From Actinomycetota bacterium (GTDB taxonomy: Bacteria > Actinomycetota > CADDZG01 > WHSQ01), in assembly GCA_016781115.1 (NCBI GenBank), contig JADDQX010000132.1, positions 1-6,374 of the forward strand: a DNA stretch of 6,374 nucleotides, written 5' to 3'. This document shows, in pieces, positions 1 to 5,556 of this stretch. The notes beneath the pieces were generated by a model. The model made no database searches. It was given only the letters and a program-made list of their open reading frames with translations, and was not told the origin of the DNA. How positions within the stretch are numbered: the stretch's first letter is position 1; every line of letters starts with the position of its first letter. A program made the position numbers and the translations under genes.

Positions 1-3
1 CGC

Positions 4-939
4 CTACATCACCTCCCTGCGCCGGACCGCGCTCAGGATCGCCACGGCCGCGGCCAGCAGCAAGGGGAACAGGAACAACGCTACCGCGGCGCCCTGCGCG
101 AGGTCGCCGCCCTCGATGCCCTTGAAGAACGCCCAGCTCGACAGGACCTGCGTCGACTGCGTTGGCCCGCCGCGCGTCAGGATGAACACGACGGTCATGT
201 CGGCGAAGGTGAGGATCGCGCCGAACAGCACGGCGACCGCGGTGATCGGCAGCGTGAGCGGGATGCTTATCTCCCACAGCTTGCGCCAGAACCCAGCCCC
301 GTCGACCTCGACGGCATCGTTGATCTCGGAGGGGATCGCCATCAGCCCCGCCATGATGATGACCGTGGCGAGAGGCACGATCCGCCACACGTGCACCGCG
401 ATGATGGAGCCCATGGCCAGCACCGGGCGCCCCAGGTAGTACATGTTCGCCTCGATGAGCCCGAACCAACGCAGCACCCAGTCGATCGGACTGAAGATCG
501 AGTTCAACAGCCACAGCCACGACACCGCCGCGAGCGACACCGGAGTGGTCCACGGCAACAGCACGCAGAAGCGCACGAACCACTTCCCCTTGAAGTCCTT
601 CACCAGCACCGTCGCGAGGATGTGCGCGAGCACGACGATCAGCACCATCGAGATACCGGTGAAGATGATCGTGTTCCAGAACGAGGTCCAAAAGACGCTC
701 GAGGTCAGGATCGTGCGCCACTGGCGGAGTCCGACCAGGTCGAGGCTGGGGTTCCCCGTCGTCACATCGCTGAAGCTGAACAGGATGGCGAGGAAGAACG
801 GCAGCGCGACCAGGCCGATGATGTAGACCGCGGTGGGCAGCAGGAAGAGCTTCGCGAGCAGATCCTCGCGGTCGGCGACCGTCCGCCTCGCCGGCGCCGG
901 CCGCTGTCGCTGGCCCCAGGCGGCGCTCTCGGTGCTCAC
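4..939 (-). CDS. Carbohydrate ABC transporter permease (MalF-like, CUT1)
   Basis: This is an integral membrane subunit of a binding-protein-dependent importer. I start it at the GTG at 939, because a strong GGAGGT ribosome-binding sequence (about 947-952) lies 7-8 nt upstream; the frame stays open to a TTG at 1017, but that stretch is glycine-rich, low-complexity and has no such signal. The product is 311 aa. A cytoplasmic N-tail rich in R and P (about 1-28) precedes about six hydrophobic helices (near 31-55, 88-113, 121-145, 175-198, 230-253, 288-306). The cytoplasmic EAA loop that docks on the ATPase is visible at about 204-228 (DAVEVDGAGFWRKLWEISIP). It is the third gene of the operon, 120 nt after the ATPase, an unusually long gap for such an operon. 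The family assignment is firm; the substrate cannot be read from sequence. Confidence 0.93.
   Translation of the reverse strand: MSTESAAWGQRQRPAPARRTVADREDLLAKLFLLPTAVYIIGLVALPFFLAILFSFSDVTTGNPSLDLVGLRQWRTILTSSVFWTSFWNTIIFTGISMVLIVVLAHILATVLVKDFKGKWFVRFCVLLPWTTPVSLAAVSWLWLLNSIFSPIDWVLRWFGLIEANMYYLGRPVLAMGSIIAVHVWRIVPLATVIIMAGLMAIPSEINDAVEVDGAGFWRKLWEISIPLTLPITAVAVLFGAILTFADMTVVFILTRGGPTQSTQVLSSWAFFKGIEGGDLAQGAAVALFLFPLLLAAAVAILSAVRRREVM
8..18 (-). promoter_or_regulatory. Ribosome-binding site of a gene beyond the left edge
   Basis: On the minus strand the last codons of the permease read through GGGAGGTGATG, an almost ideal Shine-Dalgarno sequence ending at the permease stop codon. The ATG inside it is followed at once by TAG, so it is not itself a start. 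The expected downstream gene is the second (MalG-like) permease, beginning a few bases past the edge. That identity is inferred from CUT1 operon convention. Confidence 0.55.
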
Positions 940-968
940 CGCCTCACCTCCGCCCCCGCCTGCTCCAC

Positions 969-1019
969 TTTTGGACGAAACCCACTCTGTGTGTGTGTGT
1001 GCGACGTTTTCGTACAAAA
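969..1019. repeat. Imperfect inverted repeat around a (TG)7 tract
   Basis: TTTTGGACGAAA at 969-980 recurs as the reverse complement at 1008-1019 (TTTTGTACGAAA on the minus strand), matching at 11 of 12 positions. The 27-nt loop contains seven TG dinucleotides (988-1001), read as a CA repeat in the mRNA. A perfect 10-nt palindrome, ACTCGCGAGT, overlaps the right arm (1019-1028). The element lies between the ATPase and permease genes. It could be an RNA hairpin that tunes permease expression or a pair of operator sites; the A/T-flanked CG-containing arms recall LacI-family operators in general style only. Confidence 0.5.
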
Positions 1020-1059
1020 CTCGCGAGTGGGTGCCGCGGGGAGCAGCGCGCAGAGCTCG

Positions 1060-2109
1060 TCACAGCCGCACCGGCCTCGACTCGGTCCGCTTGCCGGATG
1101 TCGCGTCGAAGAAGCGCAGGTCCTTCTCGTGGATCGCGAAGCGTTGCTCTCGGTCCTCCGACACGCTCACGTCGACCGTCGCGGGGATGCGGGCGATGAT
1201 GTGGGCGTCGGCCGCCAGAGACGGGACGGTCGCGTAGACGTGCAGATCGCCCGAGAGGTACTCGGTTCGATACACCCGCACGTCGACCTCGAGCGCGTTG
1301 TCGCCATGACCGTTCGTAGCCTCGACCGGCAGGAAATTCTCCGGGCGGAACCCGAGGGTGTAGTCGCCGCGGTCGATCAGGTTCATCGGCGGAGAGCCGA
1401 TGAAGGTCGCGACGAAGGTGTCGGCGGGATCCGAATACACCTCCCTGGGAGGCCCGATCTGGCGGACCTTGCCCTTGAGCATGACGGCGATGCGGTCGCC
1501 GAGACCCATCGCCTCGACCTGATCGTGCGTCACGTAGATCGTGGTGGTCCCCAGCCGGTCCTGGAACTGCTTCAGCTCGTCACGAGCCGACGTGCGCAGC
1601 TTCGCGTCGAGGTTGCTCAGCGGCTCGTCGAGCAGGAACACGGTCGGATCTCGCACGATCGCCCGGGCCAGCGCGACGCGCTGGCGCTCGCCGCCCGAGA
1701 GGTTGCGCGGCTTTCGATCCAGCAGCTCGTCGATGCCGAGCAGAGCGGTGGCCCACTCCACCTTCTTGCGCTGGTCGTCGGGCTCGATCCCGGCCGCCTT
1801 GAGAGGGAACGTGATGTTCTCCAGCACCGTCTTGTGCGGGTAGAGCGCGTAGCTCTGGAACACCATCGCGATCCCGCGGGCCCGCGGAGGGAGCCCGTTC
1901 ACGACGTTGCCGCCGATGAGGATGTCTCCCGCGGTCGGCTCCTCGAGCCCCGCGATCATGCGCAACAAGGTCGTCTTGCCGCAGCCCGACGGCCCGAGCA
2001 GGACGAGGTATTCCCCCGGCTCGGTGGCGATGTCGACGCCGTCTACGGCGTGCACGTCACCGCCGTCGAAGTGCTTCTTTAGGCCCCGCACCTCGACGAC
2101 GTGTGCCAT
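1060..2109 (-). CDS. Sugar ABC transporter ATP-binding protein (MalK/UgpC type)
   Basis: This is the ATPase that powers a CUT1 importer; it forms a cytoplasmic dimer on the two permeases. The 349-aa product has the full set of motifs: Walker A GPSGCGKTT (39-47), Q-loop Q85, signature LSGGERQ (137-143), Walker B VFLLDEP (157-163) with catalytic E162, D-loop SNLDAK, and switch histidine H195 (VTHDQVEA). The C-terminal third (about 235-349) is the TOBE/regulatory extension expected of MalK-like proteins (LGFRPENF and onward), so the length is normal. It starts at ATG 2109, behind a purine-rich leader with AGGA very close to the start. It lies 67 nt downstream of the binding-protein gene. In many actinobacteria one ATPase encoded elsewhere serves several sugar importers; here the system carries its own. 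Substrate unknown. Confidence 0.96.
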   Translation of the reverse strand: MAHVVEVRGLKKHFDGGDVHAVDGVDIATEPGEYLVLLGPSGCGKTTLLRMIAGLEEPTAGDILIGGNVVNGLPPRARGIAMVFQSYALYPHKTVLENITFPLKAAGIEPDDQRKKVEWATALLGIDELLDRKPRNLSGGERQRVALARAIVRDPTVFLLDEPLSNLDAKLRTSARDELKQFQDRLGTTTIYVTHDQVEAMGLGDRIAVMLKGKVRQIGPPREVYSDPADTFVATFIGSPPMNLIDRGDYTLGFRPENFLPVEATNGHGDNALEVDVRVYRTEYLSGDLHVYATVPSLAADAHIIARIPATVDVSVSEDREQRFAIHEKDLRFFDATSGKRTESRPVRL

Positions 2110-2178
2110 GTCCTATCCCCCATCCCCCGGGGCCCCCTGCTGTAGCGACCCCGGCACCCCCGCTCGATCCTATGGATC
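2110..2178 (-). other. Intercistronic spacer with GC-rich palindromes
   Basis: The spacer between the binding-protein and ATPase genes contains GATCC-TAT-GGATC (2166-2178), a 5-bp hairpin that includes the binding-protein stop codon, and a C5-G4-C5 block (2124-2137) holding the palindromes CCCCGGGG and GGGGCCCC. Stem-loops in this position are known in sugar importer operons to favour the binding-protein part of the mRNA over the membrane part. Applying that here is inference. Confidence 0.35.
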
Positions 2179-3595
2179 AGGCTCCGCCGACGAGCCCCTC
2201 CTGCCGCCACTTGGCGAAGATCTGCTCACATTCTTGGTGCGCCTGCTCGACCGACTGCTCGGCCTCTTGTTCTCCCCGCGCCACCCGCGCCAGCATGTTG
2301 GGCAGGACGAAGGTCCCGTTGATCTCACCGATGGCCGGGCTCGCGGGCCCCGGGTGCCCCAGGTTCGTCGACCACTCCAACGCCGTCTTCAAAGGCTGGA
2401 GCTTGGTCGGGTCGTCACCCTCGATCGCGAACGGGTCCTGGTCGAGCCAACCGTTCAACTGCGGCACCTGGTCGGGGTAACCCGGGAAGTCGTACATCTT
2501 CGACTCATAGGTGACACGCGGGAGGTTGGCGGTGTAGTGAAGCAGGAACTCCTGCGCTGCGTCGAAGTTGGTCGAGAATTTCGGAGCGATCCAGTTGTAC
2601 ATGACGTGCTGTGCCGCCAGCTGTGCCTTCGGTCCTTCCAGGGCTGGAACGAAGAAGATGTCTTTAGCGATGTCGGGGATCGTCTCTTGGGCGGTGCGCC
2701 ATGCAGAGATCGAGTTCAGGATGTAGCTCAGCTGTCCCGAGATCAGTCCCTCGTTGTTCGACGCCGGGTTCCACGCGAAGACCTCTTGGGTCATCGCCGC
2801 TTCGAAGAGCTCCTTCGCGTATTCCACGGCCGCGATCGTGTCGTCCGACATCAGCGTGACCTTCTCGCTCTCGTCTTGGACGGACCCGCCGTACGACCAC
2901 AGCAGAGCCCGCGCGTACATGTTCGAGTCGAGCTCCTGGGACAGTCCGAGACCCATCTGGATCTTCTGCTCGCTGAAGATGCGCCCGCCGCCCTCGAGAA
3001 GCTCTTCCCAGGTGGAGGGACCCTCCGGCAGGTCGACCTTCTCCCACAGCGACTTCCGATAGTCGCCGGGATCCGGCGACCATGCCGGCGCGTAGGCGTA
3101 GTAGTTGTTCGTGGTCGGGTTGAAGCTCGACTTCTGGCATAGCGGCAACTGCTTGCCGAAGCGGCCGTTCGCCTCGTCCATGAGGTCGTTCATCGGGTGC
3201 ACGCTCGGCTCGAACTGCGACAGCGTCGCGATGAACTGGATGAGGTCGTGTCCCTCTCCCGCTCCGACCTCGGACGAGATGCGCGCCGGGATCGTCGTGA
3301 CGTCGATGTGGTCGACGATGACGTTGACGCCGACCTGCTCGCCCCACTCCTTGGCGAAGTCGTCGAACCAGGCGTCATGCTGGGGAACGAAGTGGCTCCA
3401 CATGAGGAGGCGCAGGTCGCCCGACAGCTGCGTCGCCGGTTCGGAGAAGACCGGAGATGGCGCCGCGCCCGCGGGGGTTTGCGGTTGCCCGGGCTGCGCT
3501 CCTCTCCCACAGGCCGCCGCGGCGAGCGCCGCGAGGCTGACCCCCTGGATGAACCTCCGTCGCGAGATCTCGTAAGGCCTGTTCCGCGGGGTCAT
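2177..3595 (-). CDS. Extracellular solute-binding lipoprotein of the sugar ABC importer
   Basis: This is the ligand-capturing subunit, tethered outside the membrane, and the first gene of the operon. The 472-aa product starts at ATG 3595, with GAAGGAGG 6 nt upstream. The N-terminus has a twin-arginine signal (SRRRFIQG, 11-18), a hydrophobic stretch LAALAAAA, and a probable lipidated cysteine at C29 in a relaxed lipobox (AAAC), so a folded lipoprotein exported by Tat is likely. A G/P/Q/A linker (about 30-58) follows, then an SBP family 1/8 fold beginning LRLLMWSHFVPQHDAWFDDFAKEW. Aromatic-rich segments such as NNYYAYAPAWSPDP (about 162-175) and the late tryptophans are usual for sugar pockets. 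Length is normal. The ligand could be a mono- or oligosaccharide or glycerol phosphate; sequence alone does not decide. Confidence 0.92.
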   Translation of the reverse strand: MTPRNRPYEISRRRFIQGVSLAALAAAACGRGAQPGQPQTPAGAAPSPVFSEPATQLSGDLRLLMWSHFVPQHDAWFDDFAKEWGEQVGVNVIVDHIDVTTIPARISSEVGAGEGHDLIQFIATLSQFEPSVHPMNDLMDEANGRFGKQLPLCQKSSFNPTTNNYYAYAPAWSPDPGDYRKSLWEKVDLPEGPSTWEELLEGGGRIFSEQKIQMGLGLSQELDSNMYARALLWSYGGSVQDESEKVTLMSDDTIAAVEYAKELFEAAMTQEVFAWNPASNNEGLISGQLSYILNSISAWRTAQETIPDIAKDIFFVPALEGPKAQLAAQHVMYNWIAPKFSTNFDAAQEFLLHYTANLPRVTYESKMYDFPGYPDQVPQLNGWLDQDPFAIEGDDPTKLQPLKTALEWSTNLGHPGPASPAIGEINGTFVLPNMLARVARGEQEAEQSVEQAHQECEQIFAKWRQEGLVGGA

Positions 3596-3829
3596 GATGC
3601 GCCTCCTTCATCAACTCCCACGGAGGAAGCGGACGGAGACCGATCAGGAACCTCTCCGCGAAACGAGATTGTCGGACGGGCCCCTTACCGAAGGTCCGTA
3701 CGCTCCTCCCCCTTGCGCGAACGTAGCACTCCCGGCAGCGGCCACGCCGCCCAGCCTGGTAAAGGTGCCTCAAAAGACCCACAGGCCTCTTCCGTGCGAA
3801 CCCCGCAGCTCAGCGCAGGAGCTAGGTAT
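3596..3829. other. Divergent intergenic region between importer operon and first coiled-coil gene
   Basis: This spacer must hold the minus-strand promoter of the importer operon. I see the ribosome-binding site of the binding-protein gene (3602-3609), a spaced inverted repeat CGGAC (3673-3677)/GTCCG (3694-3698) that could be an operator, and a small AGCTC/GAGCT stem (3807-3811/3819-3823). I cannot assign a convincing -35/-10 pair for the operon. No gene is supported here; longer open frames across it are shadows or upstream extensions. Confidence 0.4.
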
Positions 3830-3843
3830 GTGTCACACGCCGC

Positions 3844-3852
3844 TGATACGGT
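3844..3852 (+). promoter_or_regulatory. Extended -10 promoter for a leaderless mRNA, copy 1
   Basis: TG-A-TACGGT is an extended -10 element (TGnTAnnnT) that ends 7 nt before the ATG at 3860, so transcription would start at or next to the start codon. No Shine-Dalgarno sequence precedes the gene. The same element stands before the paralogue at 5745, within a conserved block (GCCGCTGnTACGGTT) that continues into ATGGAAGCGCA. No -35 box is evident, which is common for extended -10 promoters. Confidence 0.6.
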
Positions 3853-3859
3853 TCCAGCC

Positions 3860-4120
3860 ATGGAAGCGCAGGTCTGGACGCTGATCGGTCTGCTCCCCGC
3901 CACGATCCTGGCGGTCCTCTTCTACCTCGGCCACCGGATCGATGCGCTCGGCTCCGAGATGCGCAGCCACTTTGCTCGTGTCGACACCCGGATGGACACC
4001 ATGTCCACGCGGATCGATGCACTGAGCGTGCGCGTAGAGGAGCAGGGGGCTCAGCTCGCGGGTCGGATCTACGAGCTGGGCGTCAAGCTCGACGATCACC
4101 TGAGGTGGCACGCCGGCTAG
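3860..4120 (+). CDS. Small membrane-anchored coiled-coil protein, copy 1
   Basis: This 86-aa protein of unknown function has one predicted transmembrane helix (about 6-23, WTLIGLLPATILAVLFYLG) and then a charged coiled coil to near the end. Hydrophobic residues I27, L30, M34, F38, V41, M45, M48, I52, L55, V59, L66, I70, L73, L77 and L81 follow 3-4 spacing, with repeated R-I/M-D units. It ends LDDHLRWHAG, a tail identical in the paralogue at 5745. The acidic N-terminus and basic residues after the helix suggest N-out/C-in, with the coil in the cytoplasm. I chose the ATG at 3860 because similarity to the paralogue begins there and the extended -10 lies 7 nt before it; the frame is open further upstream without similarity. 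It may self-associate or act as a membrane scaffold, but its role is not known. Confidence 0.85.
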   Translation: MEAQVWTLIGLLPATILAVLFYLGHRIDALGSEMRSHFARVDTRMDTMSTRIDALSVRVEEQGAQLAGRIYELGVKLDDHLRWHAG

Positions 4121-4152
4121 GACGCTTGCTTTTTTGGCAGGTCTACGAGTTT

Positions 4153-4195
4153 TGAGATCAGGTGCCGGCGTGGCTCGTTCGGCGTCACCTGCTCA
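4153..4195. repeat. Bulged hairpin in the convergent gap (possible terminator)
   Basis: TGAG-AT-CAGGTG (4153-4164) pairs with CACCTG-CTCA (4186-4195), giving ten base pairs with a 2-nt bulge and a 21-nt loop that can partly close (CCG/CGG). It lies between two convergent genes, the coiled-coil gene ending at 4120 and the PIN toxin ending at 4271. A two-way terminator is the simplest reading, although no T-tract follows on either side. The T6 run at 4130-4135 is separate from it. Confidence 0.4.
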
Positions 4196-4270
4196 GAGGT
4201 GTGTACGCATCGCAGTGGGCATGCGCATGGTCGGGGTGGCCACCGGCGCGCTCTCGCGAAGTGCCCCAGG

Positions 4271-4666
4271 TCAGGCTGGCGGCGCCTGCGCCGTCACTCC
4301 GACGCTGCCGGCGGCAGTGTGCATGCGGCGGTCGAGCGTCACGAGCGGAGCATCTATCAGGTAAGCCAGAGCCAGATACTCAGCGTCGTATGTCTTCAGC
4401 CATCCGGCCTTGTCGGCGATCCGCCATGCCTGTCGCCCCAGCCGCGGGTGCCGGCGCTCGCGTACCCGATCCGATTCCAGCACCTCCAGAGCTTGATAGG
4501 CCGTCGCTTCCGAGATCAGGCCTCGGCGACGTGCGACATGGAGAGCGGACCGCGTCTCGGGCCACAGGAGCGGCGGGCCAACCAGTTCTTCGTCTCCGAA
4601 AGGACCTAGTCCGCCCTCGCGAGCCGCGATCGCGAACATCACGTTTGCATCCAGGATCAGCGGCAT
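4271..4666 (-). CDS. PIN-domain ribonuclease toxin (VapC-like)
   Basis: This is the probable toxin of a type II toxin-antitoxin pair: a Mg-dependent PIN endoribonuclease that cuts RNA when free of its antitoxin. The 131-aa length is typical. The expected acidic residues are in place: D6 in LILDAN, E37 in PETRSAL, D94 in TYDAEYLALA and D112 in LVTLDRRM. The start is the ATG at 4666, whose A is also the last base of the antitoxin stop (TGATG), so the genes overlap by one base and are probably translationally coupled. A TTG one codon upstream is less likely. The frame is intact and all catalytic positions are kept, so it is probably active. The RNA target cannot be told from sequence. Confidence 0.9.
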   Translation of the reverse strand: MPLILDANVMFAIAAREGGLGPFGDEELVGPPLLWPETRSALHVARRRGLISEATAYQALEVLESDRVRERRHPRLGRQAWRIADKAGWLKTYDAEYLALAYLIDAPLVTLDRRMHTAAGSVGVTAQAPPA

Positions 4667-4914
4667 CAACGCGTGTCGCGTACTTCACGCACGAGGGCGA
4701 CCACGTCGGGCATAGGTTCGCCGGTCCAGGTCGTCTCCCAGCCCTTCGGCAGTGGCAGAGACCCGCTCCGGCCGATCGCCTGTGCCAGGTCGTCTTCCTC
4801 GATCAAGTGCTGCGTCCCGATCTTCTGTGAGCGCAGACGTCCTGAGCGGATCCACCGACGGATCGTCTCGGGGTTTCTGCCGACACGGCGAGCCGCTTCG
4901 GGAACGGTCAGCAT
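4666..4914 (-). CDS. Excisionase-type HTH antitoxin of the PIN toxin
   Basis: This is the probable antitoxin and autorepressor. The 82-aa product has an N-terminal MerR/excisionase-like winged HTH (about 2-47: LTVPEAARRVGRNPETIRRW, then the wing GRLRSQKIGTQHLIEEDDL) that would bind the operator, and a C-terminal tail (about 50-82, with LPKGWETTW) expected to wrap the toxin. No ribosome-binding site precedes the ATG at 4914; a TAGACT -10 box ends 6 nt before it, so the mRNA is probably leaderless. A perfect palindrome covers that box. The toxin follows with a one-base overlap. The fold resembles phage excisionases, but no integrase or att site is visible, and the coupling to a PIN gene favours the antitoxin role. 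Confidence 0.87.
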   Translation of the reverse strand: MLTVPEAARRVGRNPETIRRWIRSGRLRSQKIGTQHLIEEDDLAQAIGRSGSLPLPKGWETTWTGEPMPDVVALVREVRDTR

Positions 4915-4915
4915 C

Positions 4916-4930
4916 GTAGTAGTCTACTAC
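4916..4930. promoter_or_regulatory. Palindromic operator over the antitoxin -10 box
   Basis: GTAGTAG-T-CTACTAC is a perfect inverted repeat of seven bases around one central base. Read on the minus strand it contains TAGACT (4921-4926), a -10 match placed six bases before the antitoxin ATG at 4914. An antitoxin or antitoxin-toxin complex bound here would block RNA polymerase, the usual autoregulation of type II loci. The site and spacing are seen; binding is inferred. Confidence 0.65.
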
Positions 4931-4934
4931 ACCT

Positions 4935-4958
4935 AGGAGGAGCCCCGCGCCTCCTCTT
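4935..4958. repeat. Hairpin in the divergent toxin-antitoxin spacer
   Basis: GAGGAG (4937-4942) and CTCCTC (4951-4956) form a perfect 6-bp stem around CCCCGCGC, extendable by one G-T and one A-T pair. It separates the two divergent antitoxin genes. It could insulate the two promoters or be part of an operator. The AGGAGG inside it is about 70 nt from the plus-strand start and so is not that gene's ribosome-binding site. Confidence 0.35.
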
Positions 4959-4959
4959 C

Positions 4960-4998
4960 TGCCACTTGGTCATATTGGCAATTCGCCACAGGATGCCA
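4960..4998. promoter_or_regulatory. Repeated TGCCA/TGGCA half-sites before the AbrB-like gene
   Basis: TGCCA at 4960-4964, its inverse TGGCA at 4976-4980 and TGCCA at 4994-4998 are spaced across the likely promoter. The last runs into the perfect palindrome CCAAGCTTGG (4996-5005). Such repeated half-sites would suit autoregulation by the AbrB-like antitoxin. I see no clear -35/-10 pair. Confidence 0.3.
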
Positions 4999-5010
4999 AG
5001 CTTGGAGCAC

Positions 5011-5283
5011 ATGAAGAACGTGTACATGAGCGAAGCCGGCCGCGTCACTCTTCCCGCCGACGCCCGGCGTCGCCTCGGGATCGACGGTCCCGCTGAGTTC
5101 GAGGTCGAGGTGGACGAGGCCGAGGATGCGCTGATCCTGCGTCCCGTGGTTACGCTTCGCCGCGAGGACGCCTGGGCCTACACCTCTGAGCACCGATCCC
5201 TCCTAGAGCGAGCCCATCGCGATTCGCGTGAGGGTCGGGTTCGGGAGCTGACCGAGGCAGAGCTCGAGCCCCTGAGCGAATAG
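5011..5283 (+). CDS. AbrB/MazE-fold antitoxin (toxin partner decayed)
   Basis: This is probably the antitoxin of a second type II locus, about 90 aa. Residues 1-45 form a SpoVT-AbrB swapped-hairpin DNA-binding domain (KNVYMSEAGRVTLPADARRR LGIDG, then a strand ending ALILRPV). The C-terminal half (about 48-90, EDAWAYTSEHRSLLERAHRD and the acidic tail LTEAELEPLSE) looks like a RelB/Phd-style toxin-binding arm. The start is uncertain: ATG 5011 has GGAG at a short 3-nt spacing, ATG 4993 and 5026 are in-frame alternatives, and the frame is open to a TTG at 4966. The next frame begins with GTG directly after the TAG and is a RelE-like toxin disrupted by frameshifts. The antitoxin looks intact and is therefore an orphan. 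It is transcribed divergently from the HTH-PIN pair. Confidence 0.78.
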   Translation: MKNVYMSEAGRVTLPADARRRLGIDGPAEFEVEVDEAEDALILRPVVTLRREDAWAYTSEHRSLLERAHRDSREGRVRELTEAELEPLSE

Positions 5284-5556
5284 GTGCCTGGCGGCTACCG
5301 CACCCTCGACTTCACCGACACCTTCCTGAGCACCTTCGCCGGCAAAGACTTCACCGCTGCTGAAAGGAAGTCGCTCCTGAAAGCCGTTGAGGCTGCTCCA
5401 TGAAGATGAACGTCATCCGTCTCTTCGAGTCCACCAGCTGCGAGGAGATCGCGAGGGGTCCTGGTCGGCCTCTGCCTCGAGCCTCTTACGGCTGACCTTT
5501 GAGCGGCTCCCGGACGGGCGCAAACGCATGTTGCCTGTAGCACCCACTACGACAGC
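5284..5556 (+). pseudogene. RelE-like mRNA interferase toxin, broken by two frameshifts
   Basis: The frame begins with GTG immediately after the antitoxin stop: VPGGYRTLDFTDTFLSTFAG then AAERKSLLKAV, the start of a RelE/ParE-fold toxin. It hits TGA at 5401-5403. The match continues in the +2 frame from about 5387 (RLLHEDERHPSLRVHQLRGD, then SWSASASSLLRLTFERLPDG), and returns to the first frame at 5536 with the typical ending CSTHYD. One extra base (for example G5389) and one missing base near 5534 would explain everything; undoing both gives a continuous toxin of about 90 aa. As it stands no full toxin can be made without two frameshifts. Family members usually cut ribosome-bound mRNA. A sequencing error is possible, but neither site is a long homopolymer. 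Confidence 0.8.

Noticed and set aside
940..1017. Longer N-terminus for the permease from TTG at 1017
   Set aside because: The GTG at 939 has a strong, well-spaced ribosome-binding site; the extension is encoded by the CA-repeat hairpin region and a G5 run.
391..2082. A 563-codon open frame on the plus strand across the permease and ATPase genes
   Set aside because: It is antisense to two genes with clear family motifs, is extremely rich in R, H, D and E, and has no recognisable domain: a GC-bias shadow.
1907..3142. A 411-codon plus-strand open frame over the ATPase start and the binding-protein gene
   Set aside because: Antisense to well-supported genes, with biased composition and no domain.
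3197..3859. Upstream extension of the first coiled-coil protein to 307 aa
   Set aside because: The extra part is antisense to the binding-protein signal region and an intergenic spacer, lacks similarity in the paralogue, and the conserved promoter sits just before the ATG at 3860.
4130..4135. Intrinsic terminator at the T6 run after copy 1
   Set aside because: No stable GC-rich stem directly precedes the T-run; the nearby pairing is only three or four bases.
4216..4244. Site-specific recombination or att site from the palindromes CATGCGCATG (4220-4229) and GGTGGCCACC (4235-4244)
   Set aside because: Both are short and of a kind expected by chance in GC-rich DNA; no integrase, tRNA gene or matching copy is visible in the window.
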